Assembly: GCF_001905095.1 (NCBI RefSeq)
Contig: NZ_LWLS01000081.1
Coordinates: forward strand, 1 to 64,000
Length of the DNA stretch: 64,000 nucleotides
Source of the DNA: Micromonospora sp. CB01531
GTDB lineage: Bacteria > Actinomycetota > Actinomycetes > Mycobacteriales > Micromonosporaceae
Reading direction: 5' to 3'
The position numbers and the translations under genes are program-made. Shown here piece by piece: positions 7,706 through 15,097 of the stretch (its first letter is position 1; each line of letters opens with the position of its first letter). The notes beneath the pieces were generated by a model. The model was given only the letters and a program-made list of their open reading frames with translations. It searched no databases and had not been told where the DNA came from.

Positions 7706-8479
7706 GTGATGACTCTGCGGAAACTCCTCTACTCCGTGTACGAGCGCCGGCTGACGGCGAGGCTCGCGGGCAAGCCGGTGCCCCGGCACGTCGGCGTGAT
7801 GTGCGACGGCAACCGCAGATGGGCCCGGGAGATGGGCTTCGTCGATCCGAACGACGGCCACCGGATGGGCGCGGAGCGGATCAAGGAGCTGCTGCGCTGG
7901 TGCGACGCGGCCGGCGTCGGGCACGTGACCCTCTGGCTGCTCTCCACCGACAATCTCTCCCGACCGGCCACCGAGCTGGATCCGCTGCTCCAGATCATCG
8001 AGGACCTCACCACCGAGCTGGCCGAGGAGGGCAACCCCTGGCGGCTGCGCATGGTGGGCGCCCTCGACGTGCTGCCCGCGCACCACGCCGCCGCGCTCAA
8101 GGCCGCCGCGGAGCGCACCCGGGACCGCAGCGGCGGGGCGCAGGTCAACATCGCCGTCGGGTACGGCGGGCGGCGCGAGATCGCGGACGCGGTCCGCTCG
8201 CTGCTGCTGGAGCACGCGGCCAACGGCGGGACCATCGAGGAGCTGGCCGGCTCGATCGACGTCGACCTGATCTCCGAGCACCTCTACACCAAGGGCCTGC
8301 CGGACCCGGATCTGATCATCCGGACCAGCGGCGAGCAGCGCCTGTCCGGCTTCATGCTCTGGCAGTCGGCCCACTCGGAGTTCTACTTCTGCGAGCTCAA
8401 CTGGCCCGACTTCCGGCGGGTCGACTTCCTCCGGGCCCTGCGCTCGTACGCCACCCGCCAGCGCCGCTACGGCGTCTGA
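7706..8479 (+). CDS. uppS: Isoprenyl transferase (cis-prenyl diphosphate synthase, UppS family)
   Basis: The 257-residue enzyme condenses isopentenyl diphosphate in cis configuration to make polyprenyl diphosphate, the lipid carrier precursor for cell-wall glycans. The catalytic signature HVGVMCDGNRRWA has the essential aspartate at residue 34. Further signatures are LWLLSTDNLSRP, IRTSGEQRLSGFMLWQ and the C-terminal FYFCELNWPDF. Start is GTG 7706, or ATG 7709, which are adjacent in-frame codons. The gene is 28 bp after the prenyl-reductase gene, probably in an operon. Product chain length cannot be read from the sequence; actinobacteria often have two such paralogues. Confidence 0.93.
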   Translation: MMTLRKLLYSVYERRLTARLAGKPVPRHVGVMCDGNRRWAREMGFVDPNDGHRMGAERIKELLRWCDAAGVGHVTLWLLSTDNLSRPATELDPLLQIIEDLTTELAEEGNPWRLRMVGALDVLPAHHAAALKAAAERTRDRSGGAQVNIAVGYGGRREIADAVRSLLLEHAANGGTIEELAGSIDVDLISEHLYTKGLPDPDLIIRTSGEQRLSGFMLWQSAHSEFYFCELNWPDFRRVDFLRALRSYATRQRRYGV

Positions 8480-8517
8480 CCGCGGCGCGATCGCCCGGCC
8501 ACCGGCCCGTGGAGCGG

Positions 8518-9342
8518 TCAGCGCAGCCGGGACAGGGCCGTGCTGAGGAAGTCGGCGAGGGCGGCGGGCGACTCCAGGGTGAGGTCGGCGGCGTCGGCGA
8601 CCTCGTGCCCGGTCTCCGGGTTGGCGACGGCCACGCAGACGCCGATGAAGTCCGGATCGGCGGCGGCGCGGGCGCGTAGCGCGGCGAACGCCTTGAGGTC
8701 GGAGACGTCGTCACCGAAGTACCAGGCGCCGGCGGTGTCCCGAACCGCCTCACCGATGACCATGCCCTTGTCCCGGTCGACCGGGGGCTTCAGTTCCAGC
8801 ACCATGCGTCCGGCCTGGCAGCGCAGGCCCAGTCGCTCGGCCCGGGCCCGGCCCCATTCCTGGACCAGGTCGCCGAGCTGCGGAGCGGTGCGCCAGTGCA
8901 GGGCGACCGAGAGCCGCTTGAACTCCACGAGGGCGCCGGGCGGCAGTTCCGCGCGCGCCTGCTCGGCCAGTTCCGCCATGGTCGGCACCCAGGGCAGGGC
9001 GGCCGGCTCGGTCACGGTCTCCCCGCCGGAGTGGCTGTGCTCCAGCCCGTAGAGCCCGTAGAGGTCGATGCCCTCGAGGCCGCCGAGCTGGTCGCGAAGG
9101 AACTCGACCGGGCGGGCGGAGACGATGGCGATCCGGCGTACGTGCGGGGCGAGCGCCTCCAGGGCGGCGAGCACCTTCGGCGCGGGCCGTACGGCGGTGG
9201 GATCGTCGTCGACCGGCGCCAGGGTGCCGTCGAAGTCGAAGAAGAACACCACGTCGGCGGCACGGGTGGCGGTGGCCCGCCAGGCGTGCTCCACGTCCAA
9301 CGGGGTCTTCGGCTGCTGGTTGCCCAGGTTCAACGGCGGCAC
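8518..9342 (-). CDS. otsB: Trehalose-phosphatase (OtsB)
   Basis: The 274-residue HAD-superfamily enzyme hydrolyses trehalose 6-phosphate to trehalose, an osmolyte and a glycolipid precursor. HAD motif I is FFDFDGTLAPV (Asp36 and Asp38), motif II lies in IAIVSARP, and motif III/IV is LELKPPVDRDKGMVI followed by WYFGDDVSDLKAF. Length is normal for OtsB. The start is a GTG at 9342. No otsA is present in the window; in actinobacteria it often lies within a few kilobases on one side, so its absence here is not evidence of a broken pathway. Confidence 0.93.
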   Translation of the reverse strand: MPPLNLGNQQPKTPLDVEHAWRATATRAADVVFFFDFDGTLAPVDDDPTAVRPAPKVLAALEALAPHVRRIAIVSARPVEFLRDQLGGLEGIDLYGLYGLEHSHSGGETVTEPAALPWVPTMAELAEQARAELPPGALVEFKRLSVALHWRTAPQLGDLVQEWGRARAERLGLRCQAGRMVLELKPPVDRDKGMVIGEAVRDTAGAWYFGDDVSDLKAFAALRARAAADPDFIGVCVAVANPETGHEVADAADLTLESPAALADFLSTALSRLR

Positions 9343-9409
9343 GCGCGACAGCGTACCCCGGTCACGGCGGCATATTCGTGGCCGAGATGTGACGTTCGGG
9401 CGACGTGGA

Positions 9410-9763
9410 TCAGCGTTCGGCGGCTCCCCGCCCCCGGCGCCCGAACGGCACCACGGCCGCCTCCGGGCCGTGGCTCAGCAGGTAGCCCTCCACGAAGCCG
9501 GTGTTCCGGTCGCCGGTGTGCGCCTCGATCTCGTTGAGCCGCGCCACCAGGAACTCGGTCAGCGCGCTGACCCGGTCGTTGAGCCGGTCGTGCAGCTCGG
9601 CGAGGACGGCGAGGACCACCGCGGTGCCGGCCGTGATGAGCGCGAAGAGGTTGACGATCAGCGGAAGCTCCCCGCCGTTCAGTACGCCCACCACCACGTT
9701 GCCGGTCACGCACGATGTCACCGACACCACCGCGACCACGACTGCCAACCATTTCAGGGTCAT
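9410..9763 (-). CDS. Small membrane protein, unknown function
   Basis: The 117-residue protein has two N-terminal hydrophobic helices (about 5-27 and 34-56: WLAVVVAVVSVTSCVTGNVVVG and LPLIVNLFALITAGTAVVLAVLAEL). An amphipathic, coiled-coil-like stretch follows (HDRLNDRVSALTEFLVARLNEIEA), then a short tail ending RRGRGAAER. Start is ATG 9763 with a strong GGAGGGG ribosome site. I do not recognise a family; it looks like a small membrane-anchored coiled-coil. It is on the same strand as the XRE regulator gene upstream, separated by 162 bp. Confidence 0.6.
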   Translation of the reverse strand: MTLKWLAVVVAVVSVTSCVTGNVVVGVLNGGELPLIVNLFALITAGTAVVLAVLAELHDRLNDRVSALTEFLVARLNEIEAHTGDRNTGFVEGYLLSHGPEAAVVPFGRRGRGAAER

Positions 9764-9925
9764 GGACAGACCCCTCCTTCTGTCCCGCAGGGCTGGGTTC
9801 GGCCTTGTCCCGTCCCCCCGCCGACGACGAGCCCCAGCAGTACGAATAGGGACGCTAGCGTGCCCGTTCCGCCCGCGGGGCGAAACGAACGGGTCTGACC
9901 TTCGGTTCTTTCGCCATCTGAGGAA

Positions 9926-10366
9926 CTACCCCGCCTGTTTACCGCTATTTCGGAGATTGACCGGGAGGGTTGGCCGATAAGCGAGGTAGCGAATGGTTTC
10001 TCGAATATGGAATTTCTCCGCGTCCGACACGTTCGGGTCGACCAGTCGGCGGAGCAGTGCCTCGACGTCGGGGTCCATCGGCGGCGGGGTGGCGGCGGCG
10101 CGCGGGGTGGCGGCGCGGTCCCAGCCCAGGGCGGTGAAGGCGGCTGCCGGGTTGAGGCCCAAGCCCTCGCAGAAGGCGACCACCCGTTCCGCCTCGGGGT
10201 CGCTGGCCCAGTCGCCGCGTACCCAACGGTTGATGGTCTGCCGGGAGACCCCGGTGCGCCGGGAGACCTCGGTGCCGCTCCAGGCCCGCATGGCCCGCGC
10301 GTCGTCCAGCGCGCGGCGGACGAAGGTGGCGAAGGCGATCTTCCGGGCGTTGGCGGTCTCGGTCAC
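9926..10366 (-). CDS. XRE-family helix-turn-helix transcriptional regulator
   Basis: I choose GTG 10366 (146 residues, VTETANARKIAFATFVRRALDDAR), because the longer frame upstream is low-complexity and carries the promoter region. The HTH is WSGTEVSRRTGVSRQTINRWVRGDW (residues 26-50), typical of the lambda-repressor/XRE class. A C-terminal region DPDVEALLRRLVDPNVSDAEKFHIRETIRYLA resembles the helical tails of actinomycete developmental XRE proteins. The gene is divergent from three small genes (10631-11498) and the spacer contains repeats that look like operator sites, so auto- and cross-regulation is likely. Confidence 0.82.
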   Translation of the reverse strand: MTETANARKIAFATFVRRALDDARAMRAWSGTEVSRRTGVSRQTINRWVRGDWASDPEAERVVAFCEGLGLNPAAAFTALGWDRAATPRAAATPPPMDPDVEALLRRLVDPNVSDAEKFHIRETIRYLAYRPTLPVNLRNSGKQAG

Positions 10367-10417
10367 TCCGTGACGGTACGACCCGTCGGCCTCGCGGGCG
10401 CGTCCCGGCACGCTGCT

Positions 10418-10433
10418 GTCACGCTGACGTGAC
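10418..10433. promoter_or_regulatory. GTCACG inverted repeat upstream of XRE gene
   Basis: GTCACG-CTGA-CGTGAC is a perfect 6-bp inverted repeat with a 4-base spacer, 52 bp upstream of the XRE regulator start. Its TGTCACG half also occurs in the direct repeats at 10541 and 10569, which makes it a candidate autoregulatory operator. Confidence 0.45.
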
Positions 10434-10540
10434 GAGGTTCTCGGATTTCCGGTAAACGATCCAGTGCTGCTCCTGAGGGGTGTCACCCGGGCAGAATAGA
10501 AGGACCCCAGGACGGCGGTAAACAGACGAAAAGCTGATAC

Positions 10541-10585
10541 TGTCACGCTCATGAGACAACTTACGGTGTGTCACGTGCATGAGAC
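10541..10585. promoter_or_regulatory. 17-bp direct repeats (TGTCACGnnCATGAGAC), candidate operator
   Basis: TGTCACGCTCATGAGAC (10541-10557) and TGTCACGTGCATGAGAC (10569-10585) match at 15 of 17 positions and are offset by 28 bp, close to three helical turns, on the way to the 10631 start. They are a likely binding array for the divergent XRE regulator. Confidence 0.55.
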
Positions 10586-10630
10586 GATTAGTGCTCACAT
10601 GCGTCACTCCGCGGGTGACGAGGGGGTCTC

Positions 10631-10972
10631 GTGACCGAGCTCGCGACCCGTGCCCAGGCCTTCGGCCTGATCGCGGACGGCGTGGCCGCCGGGCTGAGCG
10701 CGCCGTGGCGCCTATACCTCGCCCGGGGCTGCCGGTACCTCTCTCTCAGTGTCGGTGACCGGGACGAGTGGAACGCCTGGCGGACCCACCTCGGCTGTCC
10801 GGAGTTGAGCGTCCGGGTCTACGACGCCGGTGGGGAGATCCGGCGCTCCTCGGTGGCCGAGGTGATCCTGGACGGCTGCCGGATCAGCGTCGAGCTGGTC
10901 GAGGAGGTCAGCACCGCCGACCTGGAGCGGCTGCTGGTCGTCGACCCCGAGGTCGAGCCGGAGGAGCGATGA
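10631..10972 (+). CDS. Small protein, unknown function (regulator-linked)
   Basis: The 113-residue acidic protein (GTG start; upstream GACGAGGGGGTCTC gives a GAGGGG ribosome site) has no family that I recognise. It is predicted cytosolic and alpha/beta: LATRAQAFGLIADGVAAGLSA, then RYLSLSVGDRDEWNAWRTHLG and VILDGCRISVELVEEV. Its stop overlaps the start of a 32-codon micro-ORF (ATGA), which in turn overlaps the next gene, so all three appear translationally coupled. Position opposite an XRE regulator is reminiscent of actinomycete regulator/small-protein pairs, but it is not the DUF397 family. Confidence 0.65.
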   Translation: MTELATRAQAFGLIADGVAAGLSAPWRLYLARGCRYLSLSVGDRDEWNAWRTHLGCPELSVRVYDAGGEIRRSSVAEVILDGCRISVELVEEVSTADLERLLVVDPEVEPEER

Positions 10973-11067
10973 CCCGGCGGGCCGACCTGGAGCGGCGACT
11001 CCCGCCCGACACGTCCGGCGCCGCGCCACGAGTTGTCGACCCGACCTCTTCGGGAGTGACCGGATGA
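10969..11067 (+). CDS. Micro-ORF (32 aa) bridging two coupled genes
   Basis: ATG 10969 overlaps the stop of the upstream gene (ATGA) and has GGAGGAGCG in front; its TGA at 11065-11067 overlaps the ATG at 11064 of the next gene. The peptide begins MTRRADLERRLPPDTSGAAP and is basic and proline-rich with no domain. The double overlap and the good ribosome site suggest it is translated, either as a real small protein or as a relay that carries ribosomes to the next gene. Confidence 0.5.
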   Translation: MTRRADLERRLPPDTSGAAPRVVDPTSSGVTG

Positions 11068-11498
11068 GCCCGTTCCTCGCCGTCGTGCTCGTACTCGTGC
11101 TCGGGTCGACCTGCTACGCGGCAGGTCGGCTGCACGGCCAGCTCAGCTACCGGATCGGCTACCGGTTCGGCTACCGGCAGGGATACTTCGACGGCGACCG
11201 GGGCGCCTGGCACCGGCGGCGCCGCGACGCGCAGGCCGCGATCGCCCCGGCACTGGCCGGTCCGGTGCCGACGTCGGTGACCACCTCGGCCACCCGCGCC
11301 GCGGCCCCGTTCGCCGGCACGGTCGCCCCCGCCGCGGTCACCGCGCGGGCGACCTCCAGCCCGGCCCTGCGGGCCACCGCGACCGCCCAGCTCGGCGGGC
11401 TCGCCACCCGGCAGGGCACCACGTACACCGGGTCCTCGTTCAGCGCCTCCGTCGCCGGCGGGCGGCCGACCGGGACCCTCGTCCGCCAGCAGGGCTGA
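11064..11498 (+). CDS. Membrane-anchored protein with Ala/Thr-rich tail, unknown function
   Basis: The 144-residue protein has one N-terminal membrane helix (FLAVVLVLVLGSTCYAAGRL), then a Tyr/Gly-rich juxtamembrane repeat (LSYRIGYRFGYRQGYFDGDR) and a long, poorly ordered Ala/Thr tail. The YRxGYRxGY segment resembles glycine-zipper or tyrosine-rich stretches, but I cannot assign a family. It is the last gene of the coupled three-gene set opposite the XRE regulator. A perfect 13-bp hairpin (11579-11617) follows 80 bp downstream. Confidence 0.65.
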   Translation: MSPFLAVVLVLVLGSTCYAAGRLHGQLSYRIGYRFGYRQGYFDGDRGAWHRRRRDAQAAIAPALAGPVPTSVTTSATRAAAPFAGTVAPAAVTARATSSPALRATATAQLGGLATRQGTTYTGSSFSASVAGGRPTGTLVRQQG

Positions 11499-11843
11499 GC
11501 CCCGCCCCAGAGCACGGTGTGTCGTCCGCGGCGGACGCGCACCGTCGGGGCCACGTCAGACCGGTGACGGTGGCTCCGCCGGCCGGGATGCGCGCAGGGG
11601 GCATGCATCCCGGCCGGTTCCGCCGTGCGCCGTTCATCTCCCGGTCAGGTGAGATCCATCCGCACCACTAGCCGACGGGCTCAGGTGCCATTAGCGTCTA
11701 AGCATGGCGCGGGGTTTTCCCGGGCCAGCCGGAGAGCCCGGACCTGCGACCTCGCGCACGGGGCCCGCATCCGACCCCGTGTCCACCGGGCACCGGACGA
11801 GGCGGAATACGGGTGGCCGGGTGCCCATCCGCGGAGCAGGCCT
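11499..11843. other. Intergenic region before the phoH-like gene
   Basis: 345 bp with no supported gene. It holds the terminator hairpin at 11579-11617, and the remainder probably contains the phoH-like promoter. I see no other clear element. Confidence 0.5.
11579..11617. terminator. Hairpin terminator after the small-gene cluster
   Basis: CCGGCCGGGATGC (11579-11591) is perfectly complementary to GCATCCCGGCCGG (11605-11617), a 13-bp stem with a 13-base loop. There is no T-run, as is usual in these high-GC genomes. Confidence 0.65.
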
Positions 11844-13259
11844 GTGACGACTCGCCGTACCCCCGCCGGTGCCGACCAGACCCCGGCCGCGACTGCCACC
11901 ACCCGCCGGACCACCCGCAGCCGCCGGGCGGCGGCAGCCGCGCCGGCCGGCACCGAGGAGCCCCGACCAGCCGGTCCGGCCTTCGTCCTGGACACCTCGG
12001 TCCTCCTCTCCGATCCCGCGGCGTTCCACCGCTTCGCCGAGCACGAGGTGGTGCTGCCGCTGGTGGTCATCTCCGAGTTGGAGGGCAAGCGGCACCACCC
12101 CGAGCTGGGCTGGTTCGCCCGCCGGTCGCTGCGCATGCTGGACGAGCTGCGGGTGAAGCACGGCCGGCTGGACCGGCCGGTGCCCGCCAACGACCAGGGC
12201 GGCACCCTCCGGGTGGAGCTGAACCACACCGACGACGGGGTGCTGCCGCCCGGCTTCCGGAACGAGTCGAACGATGCCCGGATCCTCTCTGTGGCGCTCA
12301 ACCTCGCCGCCGAGGGGCGGGAGGTCACCCTGGTCAGCAAGGACATGCCGCTGCGGGTGAAGGCGGCCTCGGTCGGGCTGCGGGCCGACGAGTACCGGCA
12401 CGGCCAGGCCAGCGACCCGACCTGGACCGGGATGGCCGAGCTGGACCTGGCCGAGGAGGAGATCGCCCGGCTGTACGCGGGGGAGACGCTGGACGTCGAC
12501 GCGGCCGGCGATCTGCCCTGCCACACCGGGTTGGTGCTGCACTCGACGCGCGGCTCGGCGCTCGGCCGGGTGCGGCCCGACAAGACCGTCCGGCTGGTCC
12601 GCGGCGACCGGGAGGCGTTCGGCGTGCACGGCCGCTCGGCGGAGCAGCGGATCGCGCTCGACCTGCTGCTGGACGAGTCGATCGGCATCGTCTCGCTGGG
12701 TGGCCGGGCCGGCACCGGCAAGTCCGCGCTGGCGCTCTGCGCCGGCCTGGAGGCGGTGATGGAGCGTCGCCGGCACAAGAAGGTGATCGTCTTCCGCCCG
12801 CTCTACGCGGTCGGCGGCCAGGAGCTCGGATATCTGCCCGGCTCGGAGTCGGAGAAGATGTCGCCCTGGGCGCAGGCGGTCTTCGACACGCTCGGCGCGG
12901 TGGTGCATGAGAACGTGCTTGAGGAGGTCACCTCGCGGGGTCTGCTGGAGGTGCTGCCGCTGACCCACATCCGCGGTCGCAGCCTGCACGACGCCTTCGT
13001 CATCGTGGACGAGGCGCAGTCGTTGGAGCGGGGCGTGCTGCTCACCGTGCTGTCCCGGATCGGTCAGGGGTCCCGGGTGGTGCTCACCCACGACGTGGCC
13101 CAGCGGGACAACCTCCGGGTGGGGCGGCATGACGGGGTGACCGCGGTGATCGAGGCGTTGAAGGGTCATCCCCTCTTCGCGCACGTCACCCTCAGCCGTT
13201 CGGAGCGTTCTCCGATCGCCGCGATGGTCACGGATCTGTTGGAGGACATTCCCCTCTGA
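11844..13259 (+). CDS. PIN-PhoH family ATPase / putative ribonuclease
   Basis: The GTG at 11844 with GGAG upstream gives 471 residues. After a basic Ala/Thr-rich lead (1-45) comes a PIN nuclease domain starting FVLDTSVLLSDP (Asp50) with further acidic residues in ISELEGKRHHPE and NDARILSVAL. A PhoH ATPase follows: Walker A GGRAGTGKSAL near 286-296 and Walker B FVIVDEAQ near 386. This is the PhoH2/YlaK architecture, reported in mycobacteria as an ATP-dependent RNA helicase plus ribonuclease. No VapB-like antitoxin gene precedes it. It is convergent with nothing and probably monocistronic. Confidence 0.9.
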   Translation: MTTRRTPAGADQTPAATATTRRTTRSRRAAAAAPAGTEEPRPAGPAFVLDTSVLLSDPAAFHRFAEHEVVLPLVVISELEGKRHHPELGWFARRSLRMLDELRVKHGRLDRPVPANDQGGTLRVELNHTDDGVLPPGFRNESNDARILSVALNLAAEGREVTLVSKDMPLRVKAASVGLRADEYRHGQASDPTWTGMAELDLAEEEIARLYAGETLDVDAAGDLPCHTGLVLHSTRGSALGRVRPDKTVRLVRGDREAFGVHGRSAEQRIALDLLLDESIGIVSLGGRAGTGKSALALCAGLEAVMERRRHKKVIVFRPLYAVGGQELGYLPGSESEKMSPWAQAVFDTLGAVVHENVLEEVTSRGLLEVLPLTHIRGRSLHDAFVIVDEAQSLERGVLLTVLSRIGQGSRVVLTHDVAQRDNLRVGRHDGVTAVIEALKGHPLFAHVTLSRSERSPIAAMVTDLLEDIPL

Positions 13260-13543
13260 GGCCGATCAGCCGGCATCTTCGTCCCTGTTTGACGGCGTTC
13301 ACATTGTGGTGCAGATCACAATTGGCCGTCTTCATTTCCCATCAGCCTCACCGTGCGCAATGGTGTCCAACGAGCGCTCATGTACCGGGAGCATCGTCGA
13401 GCATCGTTCGCCACGGACGGCGGAGAGCCACGAACGCCGGTGCGTCGGCTGCGACCGCGGGGTCGGGGCGCTCGCGACGCCGGCGCGGCCCACCGACGGC
13501 CACGCGTCGCGTCGCGTCCTTGCCCCCGACGAAGGGACACTTC
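13260..13543. other. Leader of the secreted transglycosylase-like gene
   Basis: 284 bp containing a Crp-like site at 13304-13321 and an imperfect direct repeat GAGCATCGTC/GAGCATCGTT near 13388-13407. Such cell-wall hydrolase genes often carry a c-di-AMP (ydaO) riboswitch in actinobacteria, but I do not see its conserved GGGGGACCC-type core here. Confidence 0.45.
13304..13321. promoter_or_regulatory. Crp-like site upstream of the transglycosylase-like gene
   Basis: TTGTGGTGCAGATCACAA has TTGTG/CACAA arms spaced by 8 and matches TGTGA-N6-TCACA at 9 of 10 positions. It is about 220 bp upstream of the start. Crp control of the cell-wall hydrolase gene rpfA is known in mycobacteria, which makes a Crp-type regulator plausible here. 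Confidence 0.55.
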
Positions 13544-14218
13544 GTGAGTCGGCTGTGGAGCCGGTTCGGTGCCCGTACGGCCGCTGTCGCGCTGCTCTCC
13601 GTGGGCGTTGCTGGCGGCTTCTACCTGGGCGAAGACCGACAGGCCCAGCAAGAGGGTCTGACTGCGCAGGCCGGCCTGGAGGTCGACCAGGCGGAGTACG
13701 CGTACCAGCGCGAGCGGCAGGCGGACCACCGCCTGGAGTCGGCCCGGCAGCGGGCCGCCGAGTACCAGGCGAAGCTGCAGGCGGCGGCGGCCGCCAAGGA
13801 GGCCGCCCGGCGGGCCCGGGAGGCCGAGGCGGCCGCCGCGTCCCGGAAGAAGGCACGCGAGGCGGCGGCCGCGACCAAGCCGTACGACGGGCCGATCCCG
13901 GCCTCCTGCGAGGAGTACAGCGGCAACCGGGCCATCGGTTGCGCCATCATGCTGCAGGAGGGCTTCGGCATCGACCAGTTCCCGTGCCTGGACAGGCTCT
14001 GGACCAAGGAGAGCGGCTGGAACCACAAGGCCTACAACGAGGGGTCCGGCGCGTACGGGATCCCGCAGGCCCTGCCCGGCAGCAAGATGGGCTCGGTCGC
14101 GGCCGACTGGAAGACCAACCCGGCCACCCAGATCAAGTGGGGCCTCGGCTACATCGAGGGCCGGTACAACAACCCGTGCGGTGCCTGGCAGCACTCGCAG
14201 AACAAGGGCTGGTACTGA
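13544..14218 (+). CDS. Secreted transglycosylase-like protein with coiled coil
   Basis: GTG 13544 after GAAGGGA gives 224 residues. A basic N-terminus and a hydrophobic segment (TAAVALLSVGVAGGFYLG) form a signal peptide or anchor. A long Ala/Glu/Arg coiled coil follows (about 45-115: EYAYQRERQADHRLESARQR... and AKEAARRAREAEAAAA). The C-terminal domain (about 125-224) carries LDRLWTKESGWNHKAYN, GAYGIPQALPGSKM and WGLGYIEGRYNNPCGAW, typical of small SLT-like lytic transglycosylases; the glutamate in TKESGW is the presumed catalytic acid. It would cleave peptidoglycan outside the membrane. A strong hairpin follows. Confidence 0.85.
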   Translation: MSRLWSRFGARTAAVALLSVGVAGGFYLGEDRQAQQEGLTAQAGLEVDQAEYAYQRERQADHRLESARQRAAEYQAKLQAAAAAKEAARRAREAEAAAASRKKAREAAAATKPYDGPIPASCEEYSGNRAIGCAIMLQEGFGIDQFPCLDRLWTKESGWNHKAYNEGSGAYGIPQALPGSKMGSVAADWKTNPATQIKWGLGYIEGRYNNPCGAWQHSQNKGWY

Positions 14219-14226
14219 TCGGACGG

Positions 14227-14268
14227 TGACGACGGCGGGGTGGGCGGGCATCCATCCCGCCGTCGTCA
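14227..14268. terminator. Hairpin terminator after the transglycosylase gene
   Basis: TGACGACGGCGGG (14227-14239) pairs perfectly with CCCGCCGTCGTCA (14256-14268) and the stem extends by four more pairs if one G-T pair is allowed, closing a short loop. Confidence 0.75.
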
Positions 14269-14330
14269 TGTCGGGGCGTGCCGGGGCGCTCGGGTGGCGG
14301 CCGGCCGGGATTGCTGATAGCTGTTGGTAC

Positions 14331-14993
14331 GTGACCTGGCGCGATGGCTCGACGAGCGACGATCCCCGACGGTTCGGCACCGAGGCGTTCTACGCCGCAC
14401 TGGGCCGGGCCTTCGTGGCCATGTGCGCGGTCGTGCCGGTGCTGTTCCTCATCGAGGCGCTCGACGTCGGCCTGCACGCCAACCTCGACGTCACCGCCGG
14501 GATCATCCCGCACCGGATCCAGGGGCTCGACGGGGTGTTCTTCTCGCCGTTCCTGCACGCCGACTTCAACCACCTCTACAGCAACAGCATCCCGCTGATC
14601 CTGCTCGGCACGTTCGTGCTGGCCGCCGGCACCCACCGGTTCCTCTGGTCCACTCTGGTGATCATCCTGGTCAGCGGCCTGGGCGTGTGGTTCACCGGCT
14701 CCCCGAACTCGGTGGTGGTCGGCGCGAGCGGGGTGATCTTCGGCTATCTCGGCATTCTGCTGACCCGCGGCGTCGTGGAGCGGAGCTGGTGGAACCTCGC
14801 GGTGGTGCTGCTGGTCGGCCTGCTCTACGGCTGGCAGTTGCTCGGCATCCTCCCCACCGACGAGCTCATCTCCTGGCAGGGGCACCTGTTCGGGCTGCTC
14901 GGCGGGGTGGCGGCGGCCATCCTGTTCCGCCGCCGTCGAGCGAACGGACCGGCGGGGGCACGCAGTGAGTCGCCCACGGTGACCCTGCCCTGA
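14331..14993 (+). CDS. Rhomboid family intramembrane serine protease
   Basis: I place the start at GTG 14331 (220 residues); the longer frame runs back into the preceding terminator. Rhomboid features are HADFNHLYSNSIPL in the second helix region, VVGASGVIFGYLG with the catalytic serine at 133, and ISWQGHLFGLLGG with the catalytic histidine at 185. Six hydrophobic segments fit a basic rhomboid fold. It would cut membrane proteins within the bilayer; the substrate is unknown. The cytosolic C-terminus is short and basic. No adjacent gene suggests a partner. Confidence 0.92.
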   Translation: MTWRDGSTSDDPRRFGTEAFYAALGRAFVAMCAVVPVLFLIEALDVGLHANLDVTAGIIPHRIQGLDGVFFSPFLHADFNHLYSNSIPLILLGTFVLAAGTHRFLWSTLVIILVSGLGVWFTGSPNSVVVGASGVIFGYLGILLTRGVVERSWWNLAVVLLVGLLYGWQLLGILPTDELISWQGHLFGLLGGVAAAILFRRRRANGPAGARSESPTVTLP

Positions 14994-15097
14994 CCGGGCA
15001 TCGAGCCGTCGGCGTCAGGTGCTTGCCCGGCGGCACCGGTCCGCCTACCGTCGGGACCAGCACGCGTTGATCCGTGAGCGGGAAGTGACGGTGCGCC

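Noticed and set aside
13260..13543. c-di-AMP (ydaO) riboswitch in the transglycosylase leader
   Set aside because: The conserved GGGGGACCC-type core and pseudoknot arms could not be found by eye; only a Crp-like site and a short repeat are present.
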